Source: Candidatus Sumerlaeota bacterium (GTDB lineage: Bacteria > Sumerlaeota > Sumerlaeia > Sumerlaeales > Sumerlaeaceae). From it: a stretch of DNA of 64,000 nucleotides. Made by a program: the position numbers and the translations under genes. The stretch lies in NCBI GenBank assembly GCA_012513815.1, contig JAAZBM010000014.1, positions 248,001 through 312,000 of the forward strand, in the 5' to 3' direction. Below the pieces are notes generated by a model. That model saw only the letters and a list, made by a program, of their open reading frames with translations. It was not told the origin of the DNA and did not search any database. Shown piece by piece: positions 1 through 7,639 of the stretch; positions within the stretch are counted from its first letter, which is position 1, and each line of letters starts with the position of its first letter.

Positions 1-90
1 GATGAGCTCTATTCGATGCTCAACAAAGGAATCCCGGTTGTAATTATGGCTAGCACTCAGGATAAGAAAGTAGAGGAAAAAAAGAAATAA
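1..90 (+). CDS. C-terminal end of an unidentified protein (partial)
   Basis: Frame 1 is open from the window edge to a TAA at 88-90 and encodes 29 residues ending in a lysine/glutamate-rich tail (DKKVEEKKK). The hydrophobic stretch GIPVVIMAS looks like a beta strand plus turn of a globular domain, but too little is visible to name a family. The stop lies 2 bases before the hisG start, and the purine-rich tail codons double as the hisG ribosome-binding site, so the two genes are very probably co-transcribed. Confidence 0.6.
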   Translation, partial: DELYSMLNKGIPVVIMASTQDKKVEEKKK

Positions 91-92
91 TT

Positions 93-974
93 ATGTCGGT
101 AGACAGAATCCTAAAATTAGGGTTGCCCAAAGGCAGCCTCCAAGAATCAACATTATCGTTGTTCAACAAGGCCGGTTTTCACTTCACTGTTGGAGACCGC
201 TCCTATGCTGCACATTGCGATGACCCGGAAATCCACGGACTGCTCATTCGCGCACAGGAAATGTCTCGCTATGTCGAGGACGGTGTGTTCGATTTGGGAT
301 TGACTGGTTTGGACTGGATTCACGAAAACAAATCAACCGTCACAGAAGTCGCCGACTTGGTCTATGCAAAGGCATCAATGCGCCCCGTGCGTTGGGTTTT
401 GGCGGTTCCGGAATCCAGTGCGATTCGTTGCGCGGCCGATTTGCAAGGCAAACGCATCGCGACCGAAGTGGTCAATATCACGAACGAGTATCTCAAACGT
501 AATAATGTCACCGCGGATGTTGAATTCTCTTGGGGAGCAACCGAAGCCAAAGCACCCGAACTTGTCGACGCGATTGTCGAAGTCACCGAAACAGGCAACA
601 GCCTCATCGCCAATCACTATCGCATCGTCGAAACGGTTCTCGAATCATGGACGAAACTCATCGCGAACCCCACCTCGATGCAGGATGCATGGAAGCGCGA
701 GAAGATTGAAAGCATCGCCATGCTGCTCAAAGCGGCTATCCTCGCCGACAAAAAAGTTGGACTGAAAATGAACATCGAGCGTAGCAAACTCCCAAAATTG
801 CTGGAGTTGCTGCCCTCGCTTACATCGCCAACGGTATCCCCACTCTACAACGAGAACTGGGTCGCCGTCGAAACAATTCTCGAGGAAGCAAAGGTCAAAA
901 CGATGATTCCAATCTTCAAACATATCGGTGCATGCGGAATCATTGAATACCCCTTGAACAAAATCATCGACTAA
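93..974 (+). CDS. hisG: ATP phosphoribosyltransferase, long form (HisG)
   Basis: Catalyses the first step of histidine biosynthesis, condensing ATP with PRPP to phosphoribosyl-ATP in the cytoplasm. The 293 residues match the long HisG form. The N-terminal catalytic part starts with LGLPKGSLQ, and the central [13 protein letters not shown] segment corresponds to the PRPP-binding region. The last ~75 residues ([27 protein letters not shown]) form the ACT-like regulatory domain that senses histidine in long-form enzymes, so no HisZ partner should be needed. The start is chosen because GAGGAAAA lies just upstream. The only other his gene in the window, hisI, is 21 kb away, so the pathway genes are dispersed here. 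Confidence 0.95.
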   Translation: MSVDRILKLGLPKGSLQESTLSLFNKAGFHFTVGDRSYAAHCDDPEIHGLLIRAQEMSRYVEDGVFDLGLTGLDWIHENKSTVTEVADLVYAKASMRPVRWVLAVPESSAIRCAADLQGKRIATEVVNITNEYLKRNNVTADVEFSWGATEAKAPELVDAIVEVTETGNSLIANHYRIVETVLESWTKLIANPTSMQDAWKREKIESIAMLLKAAILADKKVGLKMNIERSKLPKLLELLPSLTSPTVSPLYNENWVAVETILEEAKVKTMIPIFKHIGACGIIEYPLNKIID

Positions 975-1100
975 ATTTGACTGACAAATGAATTCTAAAA
1001 CGGTTCATATGTTTATATAAAAGCAATTATTCGAAAGCGTTGAAGACGACTGTAGGTCGCGCTTAGCGCAAAACATCGCATAGTGAAGGAGCGCGCCGAA

Positions 1101-1190
1101 ATGGGAAGCGTCATAAAGAAGCGTCGCAAAAAGATTCGGAAGCACAAGTATAAGAAACTTCTTAAGAAGATGAGACATCAGCGTCGATAG
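1101..1190 (+). CDS. bS22-like small ribosomal protein (AURKAIP1/COX24 family), 29 aa
   Basis: ATG at 1101 preceded by GAAGGA at 1085-1090 opens a 29-codon gene ending in TAG. The product begins MGSVIKKRRKKIRKHKYKK and ends MRHQRR; it is extremely basic. The start MGSVIKKRRK and the pattern K-K-L-L-K-K-x-R-x-Q-R-R match the AURKAIP1/COX24 family. In actinobacteria that family includes bS22, a small-subunit ribosomal protein, and its eukaryotic members are mitochondrial ribosomal proteins. A strong intrinsic terminator follows 36 bases downstream, so it is a compact single-gene or terminal transcription unit. Standard gene callers would miss it on length. Assignment rests on sequence similarity by eye. 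Confidence 0.85.
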   Translation: MGSVIKKRRKKIRKHKYKKLLKKMRHQRR

Positions 1191-1226
1191 TAGTACGCAA
1201 TGTACAGTGTACTTATACATCAAAAT

Positions 1227-1258
1227 AAGTTCCCGAAGAGTTTCGGGAACTTTTTTTT
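1227..1258 (+). terminator. Intrinsic terminator after the bS22-like gene
   Basis: An 11-bp arm (AAGTTCCCGAA) pairs perfectly with TTCGGGAACTT across a 4-base loop and is followed by a run of eight T residues. This is a textbook rho-independent terminator for rightward transcription. Confidence 0.93.
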
Positions 1259-1308
1259 GTTCAAGATAAATCGACAAATAATCTGCCCCGAAAATTGAAC
1301 TTCTTCTT

Positions 1309-1321
1309 AGTGTACAGAGTT
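1309..1321. promoter_or_regulatory. Candidate operator/promoter element (AACTCTGTACAC type)
   Basis: The reverse complement of 1309-1321 reads AACTCTGTACACT, sharing twelve bases with 13156-13167 ahead of the GH20 gene. Together with CTCTG at 1332-1336 it makes an imperfect inverted repeat (CAGAG ... CTCTG) around TATATAG, a plausible -10 hexamer for the GDPD gene. Related ACTCTGTA words occur upstream of namZ (12641-12650) and the beta-helix gene (60420-60429). A regulatory role is inference only. Confidence 0.3.
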
Positions 1322-1362
1322 ATATAGCATAGCTCTGCAAACAACAAAATGGAGTTATCTAT

Positions 1363-2907
1363 ATGAAGAACTATTTATTGAGCAGTTTGTTGGTGGCTAC
1401 TGTATCGTTAGCCGCAACATCTGCTGTATCGCAAGAGGCAAATTCATGCCTTGTTGCCGGACACCGCGGCAATGCACTTTATTATCCAGAAAATACCATC
1501 GCCGCGTATGCAGCTTGCAAGGGCATCGCGGATATGTTTGAAATCGACTTGCGCAAAACCAGTGATGGCGAATTCGTTAGTCTGCACGACAATACGCTGG
1601 ATCGCACTTGCCGCACACCGGTAGGAACCGCGGCAACCGGCTCGGTCGAGTCTTCAACCTACTCGACACTGCGCCAGTTGGATGCAGGCAGTTGGAAGGG
1701 CGCTCAATTTGCCGGCGAAAAAATTCCCTCCTTTGGGGAAATTGTCGACTGCGCAAGAGCAAACAACCTGAAGATTCTCATCGAGAGAAAAGGGACTACG
1801 GTTTCCGCTCAGGATTGCTATGATTTGATTCAGCTACACACTTGTGCGGACATAGTGATTATGCAATCGTTCGACGCTAGCTTCTGCTATGCGTTTGCCA
1901 AACTCATGCCGGGCGTCCCGACCGGTGTGCTGACAGACGGCGCAACCGCCGCCGCAAATGCGTCGAAATATGTCTCTGAAGGCTGCGACTTCGCATCCTG
2001 TAGCGATCTTAGCGCCGCACAGGTTGTCACATTGCACAATGCCGGACTCCAAGTCTACAATTGGACAATCGATGGCGCAAGCGCAATCAAGACCGCCAAA
2101 GAAAAAGGCATTGATGCGATTATCACGAACGACCCCGCGACGGCATCTGGCAAACAGCCCGATGACCCGTTTGTTCCTTATGTTCCGGGAACCATGAGCA
2201 ACAATCTCCAAGGCTACTGGCAACTGGATGGCAACGCCAATGACGTTCAAAACAAGATTCCTGGGTCAGCGGTAGGTTCATCCCTCTGGACAACCGGAAA
2301 GTTCGGACAAGCCCTTGCCTCTGCTCAGGGTAAGTATGTGAACTTGGGAACCGCATCGGCTCAGACACCCGGCACAAACGCCATCACACTTTCCATCTGG
2401 GTAAAGTTCGACCAACTGCCTTCGCAGCAAGCGGTCAACTACGCCGGCATCTTTGATTCAACAGCCGATGGATATGTCATCTATAGCGACAAGCCCTCCA
2501 GCGAAGTTCGACTCAAGGTCGCAACCGTTTCGGGCAAAGCCACACGACCCGGCATTCCGGCCGAATCGATTAAGCTCGGTCAATGGCATAACATCGTTGG
2601 CATCTACGATGGCGCAGAAATTGGCGGAGGAATGGCATACATTTATCTCGATGGCGTAAAGTGCTCGCAACTTCCGATGAACACCGTAACGACCGACTTT
2701 GTCAAGGGTCAGCAAGGCGGCATTGGCGCCGACCCACTCTCGAGTGCGAATTCCTATTTCGTCGGAACAGTTGATGATGTTGCATTCTGGAATCGTGCGC
2801 TGAGCAACGGCGATGTCAAAGAGATTTACGACCGTGGTATGGAAGGCAAATCGTTGAATGATATCATCAATCCACCGTCATGTGTCGCGGACTGGTCACT
2901 GATGTAA
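1363..2907 (+). CDS. Secreted glycerophosphodiester phosphodiesterase-like protein with LamG domain
   Basis: A Sec signal peptide (about residues 1-24) precedes a GDPD-type TIM barrel (about 28-268). The barrel has the expected HRG at the start, ENT, an E-I-D metal-ligand segment and HD-x-x-LDRT, so hydrolysis of glycerophosphodiesters, teichoic-acid-like polymers or lipids is plausible. Residues ~275-500 form a concanavalin/LamG-like jelly roll (GYWQLDGNANDV, VDDVAFWNRALS) usual in carbohydrate-binding modules. The protein ends CVADWSLM, the C-terminal tag also seen in three other secreted proteins of this window. GGAG sits 8 bases before the ATG, and a strong terminator follows. The exact substrate is unknown. 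Confidence 0.85.
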   Translation: MKNYLLSSLLVATVSLAATSAVSQEANSCLVAGHRGNALYYPENTIAAYAACKGIADMFEIDLRKTSDGEFVSLHDNTLDRTCRTPVGTAATGSVESSTYSTLRQLDAGSWKGAQFAGEKIPSFGEIVDCARANNLKILIERKGTTVSAQDCYDLIQLHTCADIVIMQSFDASFCYAFAKLMPGVPTGVLTDGATAAANASKYVSEGCDFASCSDLSAAQVVTLHNAGLQVYNWTIDGASAIKTAKEKGIDAIITNDPATASGKQPDDPFVPYVPGTMSNNLQGYWQLDGNANDVQNKIPGSAVGSSLWTTGKFGQALASAQGKYVNLGTASAQTPGTNAITLSIWVKFDQLPSQQAVNYAGIFDSTADGYVIYSDKPSSEVRLKVATVSGKATRPGIPAESIKLGQWHNIVGIYDGAEIGGGMAYIYLDGVKCSQLPMNTVTTDFVKGQQGGIGADPLSSANSYFVGTVDDVAFWNRALSNGDVKEIYDRGMEGKSLNDIINPPSCVADWSLM

Positions 2908-2937
2908 TCGGCCACTCATAACCGACAATAACAAATT

Positions 2938-2975
2938 CCCCTTCCGTTCGCGAGAGCGGAAGGGGTAACTTTTTA
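2938..2975 (+). terminator. Intrinsic terminator after the GDPD-LamG gene
   Basis: CCCCTTCCG (2938-2946) pairs with CGGAAGGGG (2957-2965) and is followed within 5 bases by TTTTTA. It ends the rightward GDPD transcript before the leftward gene ending at 3019. Confidence 0.88.
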
Positions 2976-3018
2976 TCCAATCATCACTGACCGATTGCCA
3001 GCAAAATTCAAAACGGTA

Positions 3019-5190
3019 TTAGTTCTTCAGAATGAAGATAACCGTTTCATCGCCCGCAACGGCATTCATTTCTATCTGTAGCAATGACGAGACCATTTCG
3101 AAACTCGGCAGTCCGCTGAGATCCAAAATCTTGCCGCGATAAATCGCGAACAATGACGGGAATTCTTTTCCGGCATCACCATAGATCGTGTGTTTATCAA
3201 AGAACTCCGGCAACGCGGTCATCACCTCGTCCTTGGAACCATGGATGCAATCACCCTGACGCACTTGCAGGCGGATGATGCCCTCGCGATCAATCACACG
3301 ATACTGCTTGTTGATTTTCTTAAGCAAGCCGCCGAGGCGCTTTCCTACAGTCTGCACTTCGAAAGCAGCTAAGCTACCCGCGTTGTTCAGCCGACTACAC
3401 GAGGCAACCGTCCCACGAACGCTATGCAACACATTCTCCATCAACTGCTCTTCGGACAAGGCTTCCTTACCCAAATCGCGAGTGCGCAACTCGGTCGTCC
3501 CGGATGCCGATGCACGCAAAATGTTCTTTTGCGGGTCAATCTCGATTTGTACTTCGACCGACTCCGGCGTCGCGCCCATACGGATAACGGCCTCTTCGGC
3601 GTCGCGCCGAATGGCAATAACATCGCTCTCTGTGGGATTAATCACAGTACGTTCGATTGTATCACGCACCAACGCAAGCGCCGCACCGATAGCGGAAATA
3701 ACCGCAGAATTTGGTGCCACCACATAGGGCAGATTCATGCGTTTGGCAGTATAGGCAACAATAGCGGACGCACCGCCACCGCCACCCGTCAGGGTCAACA
3801 GTTGCGGGTCAAGCTCGTAGTCCTCAATCATATCGTTGACCACTTGCTCGACGCGTTTTGTACAACTGGTCATCATCTCATTGACAACGGCTTCTTTCTC
3901 GTCGGGACGTCCCAAAAACTCCGTCAGCGCCGTCACGGCCATCTCGATAGTCGGGCTATGCGATTCAGCGTTATCGCCCTTGGCAACCAGTCCCAAATAG
4001 TTACTGGCACAAGTCGGAGTCAGCGTAAATGCCTTGACACCCGGGGCTTCCATTCGCACATAATCCTCGGGGTCACCCTCGAGTGGTTGGAAGGTACGCA
4101 CCGCAATCGGGCCATCCGGCTTCTCGGTGAAGGCCGCATATCCCAAGTGAGCTATATGCGCCGAGCGCGGCCCGGCATCAATCACATGGCTGCGATTCAC
4201 ACGCGGCGTACTACCACCGGCAACGCCAAGGGTACGCACATCAAGCGTGCGCAAATAAAGACGATTTCCGCCTACCGTGGCGCTCTTGACCAACGATTTG
4301 CCATTACGAATTGCACTGATATCTGTACTGGTACCGCCAACTTCGAGGAAAATACCATCCGTGATTCGCGCATACATCAACGCTGCTGCAACGCCCGCAG
4401 CCGGGCCACTCAGCATTGTCAGAATCGGACGACGACGCATTTGTTCGATATCCATAATACCGCCATCACTGCGCATAATCATCAGCGGCGCGGTGATGTT
4501 CGCGTCACGAACACTTGTCTCGGTCATATTCGCAGTTTCCAACATCTTGGGCAACATCGACGCATTGATGACAGCCGTGCGTGTACGGGCACGCAACCCG
4601 TAAAGCTGACTGATTTCACATGCCGCCGTGCAAAGAATATTATGCGAGCGACAGTAGTCCGCGACAGCCATCTCGGTTGTCGTATCTTCGACACTGAACG
4701 CCGCCGAGGCGACAATAACCTCTGCCCCACGTCCCATCAATTGGTCGACAGCATTACGAATTTCACTCTCAGTCAAACCGTCGGTTGTGTCAATAAAGGT
4801 ATGCAGGGTATGCAGAAAGCGTCCAGGAGCAAGTTGAATGCTACCAATTGCGGTTTGCTTACGGGCACGGCTACGCCCAAAACCGGACGCCATGCCGATG
4901 ACACCAACCTTCGCGACATCGCCCTCCAAAAGGGCATTTGTTGCCTGTGTTGTCGAATGAGCAATCATCACGATTTCTGAAGGCTTGACGCCATTGTTCA
5001 ACAGCTCATGCAAAGATTGTACTATGCCTGCCGCCACGCCGCGCGAATCCGAATGGGTCGTGGGAACTTTGGCCTTGGCAACAATATCGAACGTGGCGGT
5101 ATCAATGGCCACCGAATGCGTAAAGGTGCCACCAACATCAATGCCGATGCGGATGCGCCGCGAACTTGTCTGGGTATCGCTATTACTCAC
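3019..5190 (-). CDS. Hydantoinase/oxoprolinase family protein, HyuA-like
   Basis: Member of the hydantoinase A / 5-oxoprolinase A ATPase family. The N-terminal IGIDVGGTFTHSV is the phosphate-binding signature of the ASKHA fold. HSTTQATNALLEG, SDGG, LSGPAAGVAAA and VGGTSTDIS are the conserved hydantoinase-A blocks, and LTGGGGGASAIV is in the C-terminal half. Family enzymes use ATP to open hydantoin or oxoproline rings together with a B subunit; no HyuB gene is nearby. The start is placed at GTG 5190, preceded by GGAG with 7-base spacing, although the frame is open to an ATG at 5265. The resulting 723 residues are normal for the family. The true substrate cannot be read from sequence. Confidence 0.88.
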   Translation of the reverse strand: MSNSDTQTSSRRIRIGIDVGGTFTHSVAIDTATFDIVAKAKVPTTHSDSRGVAAGIVQSLHELLNNGVKPSEIVMIAHSTTQATNALLEGDVAKVGVIGMASGFGRSRARKQTAIGSIQLAPGRFLHTLHTFIDTTDGLTESEIRNAVDQLMGRGAEVIVASAAFSVEDTTTEMAVADYCRSHNILCTAACEISQLYGLRARTRTAVINASMLPKMLETANMTETSVRDANITAPLMIMRSDGGIMDIEQMRRRPILTMLSGPAAGVAAALMYARITDGIFLEVGGTSTDISAIRNGKSLVKSATVGGNRLYLRTLDVRTLGVAGGSTPRVNRSHVIDAGPRSAHIAHLGYAAFTEKPDGPIAVRTFQPLEGDPEDYVRMEAPGVKAFTLTPTCASNYLGLVAKGDNAESHSPTIEMAVTALTEFLGRPDEKEAVVNEMMTSCTKRVEQVVNDMIEDYELDPQLLTLTGGGGGASAIVAYTAKRMNLPYVVAPNSAVISAIGAALALVRDTIERTVINPTESDVIAIRRDAEEAVIRMGATPESVEVQIEIDPQKNILRASASGTTELRTRDLGKEALSEEQLMENVLHSVRGTVASCSRLNNAGSLAAFEVQTVGKRLGGLLKKINKQYRVIDREGIIRLQVRQGDCIHGSKDEVMTALPEFFDKHTIYGDAGKEFPSLFAIYRGKILDLSGLPSFEMVSSLLQIEMNAVAGDETVIFILKN

Positions 5191-5300
5191 AAATGTCTCC
5201 GAATTTAACTTTAGACTTCCGAATAAAGTGTCATTATTTTTTCTTAATGGTATTACAAACTGCAATTTCTTTATATATGATTTCGCAAAACTATCGCGAA

Positions 5301-5768
5301 TTAGCCGTCTTTACGGTTCCAATCATAAGGAATGCTACCGTCATGCGGCGCAAGCCGGTACTCATCCGGCGTCGTGCGATTATAGGTATTGGTCGGAGTA
5401 TTAATGACAATCGCCTCATACTCGCTCACGCACTTGAACCCGTGATAAACGCCTGCGGGGATAACAACCAACATTGGATTGTGTTCACCAATGAAAAACT
5501 CATTGATTTCGCCCTTTGTTGACGAGTCGGGACGCGCGTCATACAGAACAACTTTCATCATCCCGCGGACACAAACGAAATTGTCCGTTTGGAGCTTATG
5601 ATAATGCCAAGCCTTAGTCACGCCGGGGTATGCCGTTGTCATATAGACTTGACCAAAACACTCAAAATTCTCATCATCATTGCGCAAAATCTCCATCAGA
5701 CGCCCACGCTCATCAACATTAACCGTTAGCTTTTTCGTCATGACTCCATTAATTAATTTCTTTGTCAT
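5301..5768 (-). CDS. dTDP-4-dehydrorhamnose 3,5-epimerase-like (RmlC family) cupin
   Basis: A 155-residue protein of the RmlC/RfbC family, which epimerises dTDP-4-keto-6-deoxy sugars for surface polysaccharide. The family marks are the AWHYHK segment carrying the catalytic base His, VRGMMKVVLYD, IPAGVYHGF, and the C-terminal DEYRLAP and IPYDW segments. It is somewhat shorter than classical RmlC (about 180 residues) and no rmlA, rmlB or rmlD gene is adjacent, so the exact substrate is uncertain. Two start codons each open with MTKKL (5768 and 5741). The upstream one is chosen because GAGG lies about 9 bases before it, whereas the GGAG before the second leaves only 2 bases. Confidence 0.85.
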   Translation of the reverse strand: MTKKLINGVMTKKLTVNVDERGRLMEILRNDDENFECFGQVYMTTAYPGVTKAWHYHKLQTDNFVCVRGMMKVVLYDARPDSSTKGEINEFFIGEHNPMLVVIPAGVYHGFKCVSEYEAIVINTPTNTYNRTTPDEYRLAPHDGSIPYDWNRKDG

Positions 5769-5839
5769 TCAACCATAACCTCAAATCAAACATAATGCAA
5801 TATAATGTATATACAGGATTGCCCTGACAACCATAACAG

Positions 5840-5856
5840 GACATTTTTAAAATGTC
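5840..5856. other. Perfect 17-bp palindrome (GACATTTT-t-AAAATGTC)
   Basis: Two 8-bp arms around a single T lie between the promoter side of the RmlC-like gene and the terminator of the next minus-strand gene. It could be a protein-binding operator; the loop is too short for a stable RNA hairpin. No function can be shown. Confidence 0.4.
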
Positions 5857-5869
5857 ATCCTAAATTTTT

Positions 5870-5917
5870 GAGCAATACAATGGCAGGCGTGATGCTGTAA
5901 AAAGCACCGCGCCTGCC
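5870..5917 (-). terminator. Probable terminator after the CHB_HEX/OB-module gene
   Basis: GGCAGGCG (5882-5889) pairs with CGCCTGCC (5910-5917) with further partial pairing inside. Read leftward, the stem is followed by only a weak U-rich tract, so termination efficiency is uncertain. Confidence 0.55.
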
Positions 5918-5947
5918 GGTTCTTACTAAAACGATTCTTATCGAACT

Positions 5948-7465
5948 CTAAAACAGTGACCAGTCACAAACTGCGGCGGCAGGTGCCTCTTGGAATGGAC
6001 CGTCAAACTTGGCGGCTGTTCCGACAGGGCTATCGAGATAGAGTTGGTTGGCGTTATTGTACGCAGCAGCAACACCTGTCGCATGAAAGCAATCGACGTC
6101 CTTGACCGGACGAACCTTTGTCTTCCATACATTCAGCGAGCCGGGGCCTAAATCGGACGGGAAACGCAAGGTGAATGTTGTGTTGGCATCGCCGGAGTCA
6201 CAAGCAACATAATTGAGGTTGCCCGCTGTGGCGCTGTCCGCAACCCAGTTGACTTCGCCACCATTGGCTGGTAGCGGATCTGTCACTTTGAGGTTTTTGA
6301 TGCGCACATAAGAGGACTGAATGTCCGCGATTGGAGCCGCAATGAACTCGGCCGCGGTGTATTCGACAGGAGCAGGAACACCCTTGCCCGCTGTCACCAA
6401 AACAATGCCGTTGACCGCATCTGTCGGGGCAAACTGAACAATGCCATAACTCGCATAGGTCGTTTTTCTGCCTTCGAGAATTTTGACCTCATCGCCAACG
6501 CTGTAGTTCTGATTTCCTTTGTCGACAAACAGGGCTTTGCCGCCAGCTTGCATCGTGAACTGAGACCGTCCACCACTACCGCCAATGCTCGTAATGACGC
6601 CGGTCACATCATGCCAGACGGTGTTGTCCGCCCCCGAGACGACATCCGCAACGGACCCGGTGTGCTTGGGCAGTATCGTGTAAACAGCCGACGAAACATC
6701 ACTGTCTGTCTTGCCCGCAAGTGTTGCATAGGCCTTGACGGTCTTGGTCGAAGTAATCGAAATCGGTGCCGAGTAGGTCGGGGAAGCACTCGTTGGGGTC
6801 GTGCCATCGAGGGTGTAGCGGATAACGGAATTCGGCGTCGAGCAAGTCATGCTCACACTGACAGACTCATAATAGCTACCGGCCGCAGGGTCGAACGAAG
6901 GCGACGAGACTTTGTCAACAGGAAGGGCTTCGTACTTATACAAAACAAGGTTCTTCTGCGAACCTGTATAGCAGGCAAACCGCGGCGCACTTGAGTTGTA
7001 CTGCAACAGGCGTGCGGTTGTCTTGACATTGGACATAGAAAAAATGCCTTCAGTAACTGACAATGACCATTGCTCATAATCATTCGTATTTGTGTCGCTA
7101 AAATAAACATAATTACCACCGGCAAAGGTAGTATCGTCCCACGCAAGATACTTGGCAGCGTTTTCAGAATAGACAGTAAAGTTACTGCCAACCGCGTCAA
7201 ACCGCCAAACAATACTCACGCCCGGATTGACAATATCAGCACCTGTTTTGGCAATATCCGCAGATACCAAAAAAGACTTGGAACCAAATGCGTTGGTCAT
7301 GACAAAAGCGTCCGAGGCATCGGCAATTACATAATAGCCAGCCTCAACGGCGGAAAGGCTGGTAATTTTCTTAAAGGTTCCTGAGCCATCATAAGCGGCG
7401 TTTGCGCTTATCGCAAAGCTACCGGCAATAGCAACCAACAACAAACTCGTGAGAATCTTTCTCAT
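5948..7465 (-). CDS. Secreted multidomain protein: CHB_HEX-like domain plus OB-like module, DWSLF C-terminus
   Basis: Start set at ATG 7465 because GGAG lies 10 bases upstream; an in-frame ATG at 7486 would place that site inside the gene. A signal peptide (MRKILTSLLLVAIAGSFAISANA) is followed by a beta-rich domain with GYYVIADAS. Next is a chitobiase/hexosaminidase C-terminal-like domain (IRYTLDGTTPTSASPTYSAPI). Last is a ~250-residue module with an OB-like start (VTGVITSIGG, FTMQ, ALFVDKGN, YSVGDEVKILEG). That module is highly similar to the C-terminal half of the adjacent upstream gene. The protein ends AAAVCDWSLF. No catalytic residues are recognisable; a binding or structural role at the cell surface is the best guess. 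Confidence 0.82.
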   Translation of the reverse strand: MRKILTSLLLVAIAGSFAISANAAYDGSGTFKKITSLSAVEAGYYVIADASDAFVMTNAFGSKSFLVSADIAKTGADIVNPGVSIVWRFDAVGSNFTVYSENAAKYLAWDDTTFAGGNYVYFSDTNTNDYEQWSLSVTEGIFSMSNVKTTARLLQYNSSAPRFACYTGSQKNLVLYKYEALPVDKVSSPSFDPAAGSYYESVSVSMTCSTPNSVIRYTLDGTTPTSASPTYSAPISITSTKTVKAYATLAGKTDSDVSSAVYTILPKHTGSVADVVSGADNTVWHDVTGVITSIGGSGGRSQFTMQAGGKALFVDKGNQNYSVGDEVKILEGRKTTYASYGIVQFAPTDAVNGIVLVTAGKGVPAPVEYTAAEFIAAPIADIQSSYVRIKNLKVTDPLPANGGEVNWVADSATAGNLNYVACDSGDANTTFTLRFPSDLGPGSLNVWKTKVRPVKDVDCFHATGVAAAYNNANQLYLDSPVGTAAKFDGPFQEAPAAAVCDWSLF

Positions 7466-7574
7466 CAATACAAATCTCCTATTCAAATCAAAATCTTATA
7501 TAGCTTATGCTACTAATAAATAGGCTACCACACACAAAAACCGGAATTTGCAAAATTCTAAGAATCAACTCTAA

Positions 7575-7610
7575 ACAAGAAAACGCGATGCCTTTTACAG
7601 CATCGCGTTT
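7575..7610 (-). terminator. Intrinsic terminator after the second OB-module gene
   Basis: AAACGCGATGC (7581-7591) pairs perfectly with GCATCGCGTTT (7600-7610). Read on the minus strand the stem is followed by TTTTCTTGTTT, so it ends the leftward transcript of the gene at 7640-8995. Confidence 0.9.
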
Positions 7611-7639
7611 ACCCCTGAATAAGGGAAGACTAAATCGAT

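Noticed and set aside
3424-4980. 518-codon open frame antisense to the hydantoinase-like gene
   Set aside because: It mirrors an unmistakable HyuA gene, and its protein is rich in His/Arg/Thr with no domain; it arises from codon bias on the other strand.
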